Below are positions 62,424 through 64,000 of a DNA stretch of 64,000 nucleotides, piece after piece. Position 1 is the stretch's first letter, and each line of letters opens with the position of its first letter. The position numbers were made by a program, and so were the translations under genes. Below the pieces are notes generated by a model that had not been told where the DNA came from, did not search any database, and saw only the letters and a program-made list of their open reading frames with translations. Origin of the DNA: Bermanella sp049115935 (GTDB lineage: Bacteria > Pseudomonadota > Gammaproteobacteria > Pseudomonadales > Oceanobacteraceae); NCBI GenBank assembly GCA_049115935.1, contig JAGDZK010000023.1:78484-142483 (forward strand), given 5' to 3'.

Positions 62424-64000
62424 TTACTTGTTTTTCTTAGAAGAGTTAGCACGCTTACGCTCGTTCTCAGTAAGGAATTTCTTACGGATACGAATGCTTT
62501 CTGGCGTTACTTCTACTAGCTCATCATCTTCGATGAATTCTAGTGCTTGCTCTAGAGTGTGCTTAACAGGTGGAACTAAGTTGATCGCTTCATCAGTACC
62601 TGATGCACGTACGTTAGTTAGCTGCTTCGCTTTAGTTGGGTTAACCACAAGGTCGTTATCACGAGAGTGCAGACCCACGATCTGACCTTCGTAAACTTCT
62701 TGAGCAGGAACCACAAATAAACGACCACGTTCTTGCAAAGTAAATAACGCGTAACCCAATACTTTACCAGCAACCATAGAAACCAATACGCCGTTGTGAC
62801 GAGTGGCCACAGGGCCCGCTTTCACTTCACCGTAGTGATCAAAAACGTTGGTTAAAATACCAGAACCAGAAGTCATGGTCATGAAGTCGCCACGGAAACC
62901 AATCAAGCCACGAGCAGGCATGATGAACTCTAAACGCACACGGCCTTTACCATCTGGCACCATGTTGGTCATCTCAGCGCGACGGTCACCCATCTCAGAC
63001 ATCACCGCACCTTGGTGCTGTTCTTCAACGTCGATTACCACTTGCTCGAAAGGCTCTTGGATTTTACCGTCGATTTCGCGCTGAACTACTTCAGGACGAC
63101 CAACCGCCATTTCAAAACCTTCACGACGCATGGTTTCGATCAATACAGAAAGGTGAAGCTCACCACGACCACTTACGCGGAATTTTTCAGGGCTATCGCC
63201 TTGCTCAACACGCAGTGCCACGTTGTGAATCAATTCTTTTTCTAAACGCTCAGCAATATTACGGCTGGTTACGAACTTACCTTCTTTACCTGCAAACGGA
63301 GAATCGTTTACTTGGAAAGTCATGCTTACCGTTGGCTCATCAACCGATAACGGTGGCAATGCTTCAACGTTGGTTGGTACACAAAGGGTGTCAGAGATAC
63401 CAAGCTTATCGATACCTGTAATACAAACAATGTCACCTGCCGTTGCTGAATCAACCACCACACGGTGTAGACCATGGTAACCTTTTACTTCAGCCACTTT
63501 ACCGTTACGGGTATTACCCTCAGCATCAATTACCGTTACTTGCTGGTTGGTTTTTAACGTACCACGAGTAATACGGCCGATACCTACAACGCCTTTGAAC
63601 GGGTCATAATCCAAAGATGAAACCTGCATTTGCAGATCACCTTCAGGGTCAACGTCAGGCGCTGGCACGTTTTCAGCAATGGCTTGAAGCAATGGCGTCA
63701 TATCTTCAGCCATGTCTTCAAAATCTGTACCGGCAATACCATTAATTGCTGAGGCATAAATAACAGGAAAATCTAATTGCTCTTCAGTAGCACCTAGACG
63801 ATCGAACAGGTCGAAAACTTCGTCCATTACCCAATCAGGGCGCGCACCTGGGCGGTCAATTTTGTTGATAACAACGATCGGACGTAAACCGCGAGCAAAT
63901 GCTTTTTGTGTTACGAAACGGGTTTGTGGCATTGGGCCATCAACCGCGTCAACGATTAGAAGTACAGAATCCACCATAGACATAACACGTTCTACTTCAC
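62424..64000 (-). CDS. typA: GTPase TypA/BipA, C-terminal part (cut by window edge)
   Basis: The visible 525 codons cover from the G domain to the C terminus; the first about 80 residues lie beyond the right edge. GPMPQTRFVTQKAF, the G4 motif VINKIDRPGARPDW and the elongation-factor-like domains are present, followed by the BipA C-terminal domain (EFIMPARGLIGFRGDFMT, MRASGTDEA-like NVRASGTDEAINLVPP). TypA is a ribosome-binding translational GTPase needed for 50S assembly at low temperature and under stress. An internal Met at 63983 is not the true start. Confidence 0.97.
   Translation of the reverse strand, partial: EVERVMSMVDSVLLIVDAVDGPMPQTRFVTQKAFARGLRPIVVINKIDRPGARPDWVMDEVFDLFDRLGATEEQLDFPVIYASAINGIAGTDFEDMAEDMTPLLQAIAENVPAPDVDPEGDLQMQVSSLDYDPFKGVVGIGRITRGTLKTNQQVTVIDAEGNTRNGKVAEVKGYHGLHRVVVDSATAGDIVCITGIDKLGISDTLCVPTNVEALPPLSVDEPTVSMTFQVNDSPFAGKEGKFVTSRNIAERLEKELIHNVALRVEQGDSPEKFRVSGRGELHLSVLIETMRREGFEMAVGRPEVVQREIDGKIQEPFEQVVIDVEEQHQGAVMSEMGDRRAEMTNMVPDGKGRVRLEFIMPARGLIGFRGDFMTMTSGSGILTNVFDHYGEVKAGPVATRHNGVLVSMVAGKVLGYALFTLQERGRLFVVPAQEVYEGQIVGLHSRDNDLVVNPTKAKQLTNVRASGTDEAINLVPPVKHTLEQALEFIEDDELVEVTPESIRIRKKFLTENERKRANSSKKNK

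Noticed and set aside
63900..63983. Met at 63983 as the start of typA
   Set aside because: The frame continues past the window edge with EVERVMSMVDS, which belongs to the G domain of TypA; the gene is simply cut.

Overview
The window looks like chromosomal DNA of a low-to-moderate GC marine gammaproteobacterium, probably in the Oceanospirillales/Pseudomonadales area. The evidence is a membrane alkane hydroxylase (AlkB), a secreted lipase with its foldase, several membrane diguanylate cyclases/phosphodiesterases, a Pseudomonas-like rppH-ptsP / tauE-lgt-thyA-folA neighbourhood, argE-argA and typA. This placement is inferred from gene content and sequence similarity recalled from families; no search was run. 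Both ends cut through genes: an unidentified protein on the left and typA/bipA on the right. I see no tRNA, rRNA, CRISPR array, insertion sequence or prophage.

Layout. 1-3.5 kb: an FAD-dependent amine-oxidase-like protein, a membrane protein, a HIT-family protein and a small lipoprotein. 3.5-7.6 kb (minus): a cytochrome bd oxidase operon in the order GbsR/MarR-type regulator, cydP, cydA, cydB, cydX (38 codons), ybgE. It is preceded by a strong promoter that overlaps an FNR/ANR-like box and an 18-bp perfect palindrome. 7.9-13.7 kb: a YebC/YeeN-family regulator, a small methyltransferase-like membrane protein, a DUF2164 protein, ModF-like double ABC ATPase and a 7TM EAL phosphodiesterase. 13.9-17.8 kb: alkB, a region with two tiny ORFs and a hairpin, a YfcH-like epimerase and rsgA followed by a 7-bp tandem repeat. 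17.9-23 kb (minus): an FG-GAP lipoprotein, a DEDD exonuclease, a GspE/PilB-type ATPase and a CYTH-CHAD protein. 23.2-25.7 kb: argE-argA.

25.8-28.6 kb (minus): a conserved hypothetical, a GFA-fold protein and three small exported proteins. 28.9-34.3 kb: ilvD and a 1178-residue exported protein with calcium-binding thrombospondin type 3 repeats. 34.4-42.7 kb: an exported glycerophosphodiesterase, an SRPBCC-GyrI fusion coupled to a periplasmic binding protein, a peroxiredoxin-like protein, lipase and lipase foldase, then a hybrid histidine kinase converging on a LuxR-type response regulator. 42.8-50.4 kb: a DUF748 protein, O-acetylhomoserine sulfhydrylase and two membrane diguanylate cyclases, one with an NMT1/THI5-type sensor and one with a 7TMR-DISM sensor.

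50.4-60.2 kb: folA, thyA, lgt and a TauE-family exporter (minus), then NRDE, an L,D-transpeptidase, a YcbK-like protein and a J-domain protein (plus), then ptsP and rppH (minus). 60.3-64 kb: a HAD phosphatase overlapping an imelysin-like lipoprotein, converging on typA through two consecutive perfect hairpins.

Most genes are conserved housekeeping. The parts most worth a second look are the cyd control region, the small-ORF/hairpin region after alkB, the SRPBCC-GyrI plus binding-protein pair, the lipase/foldase with variant motifs beside a two-component pair, the NMT1-GGDEF receptor with an inverted repeat upstream, and the TSP3 surface protein.
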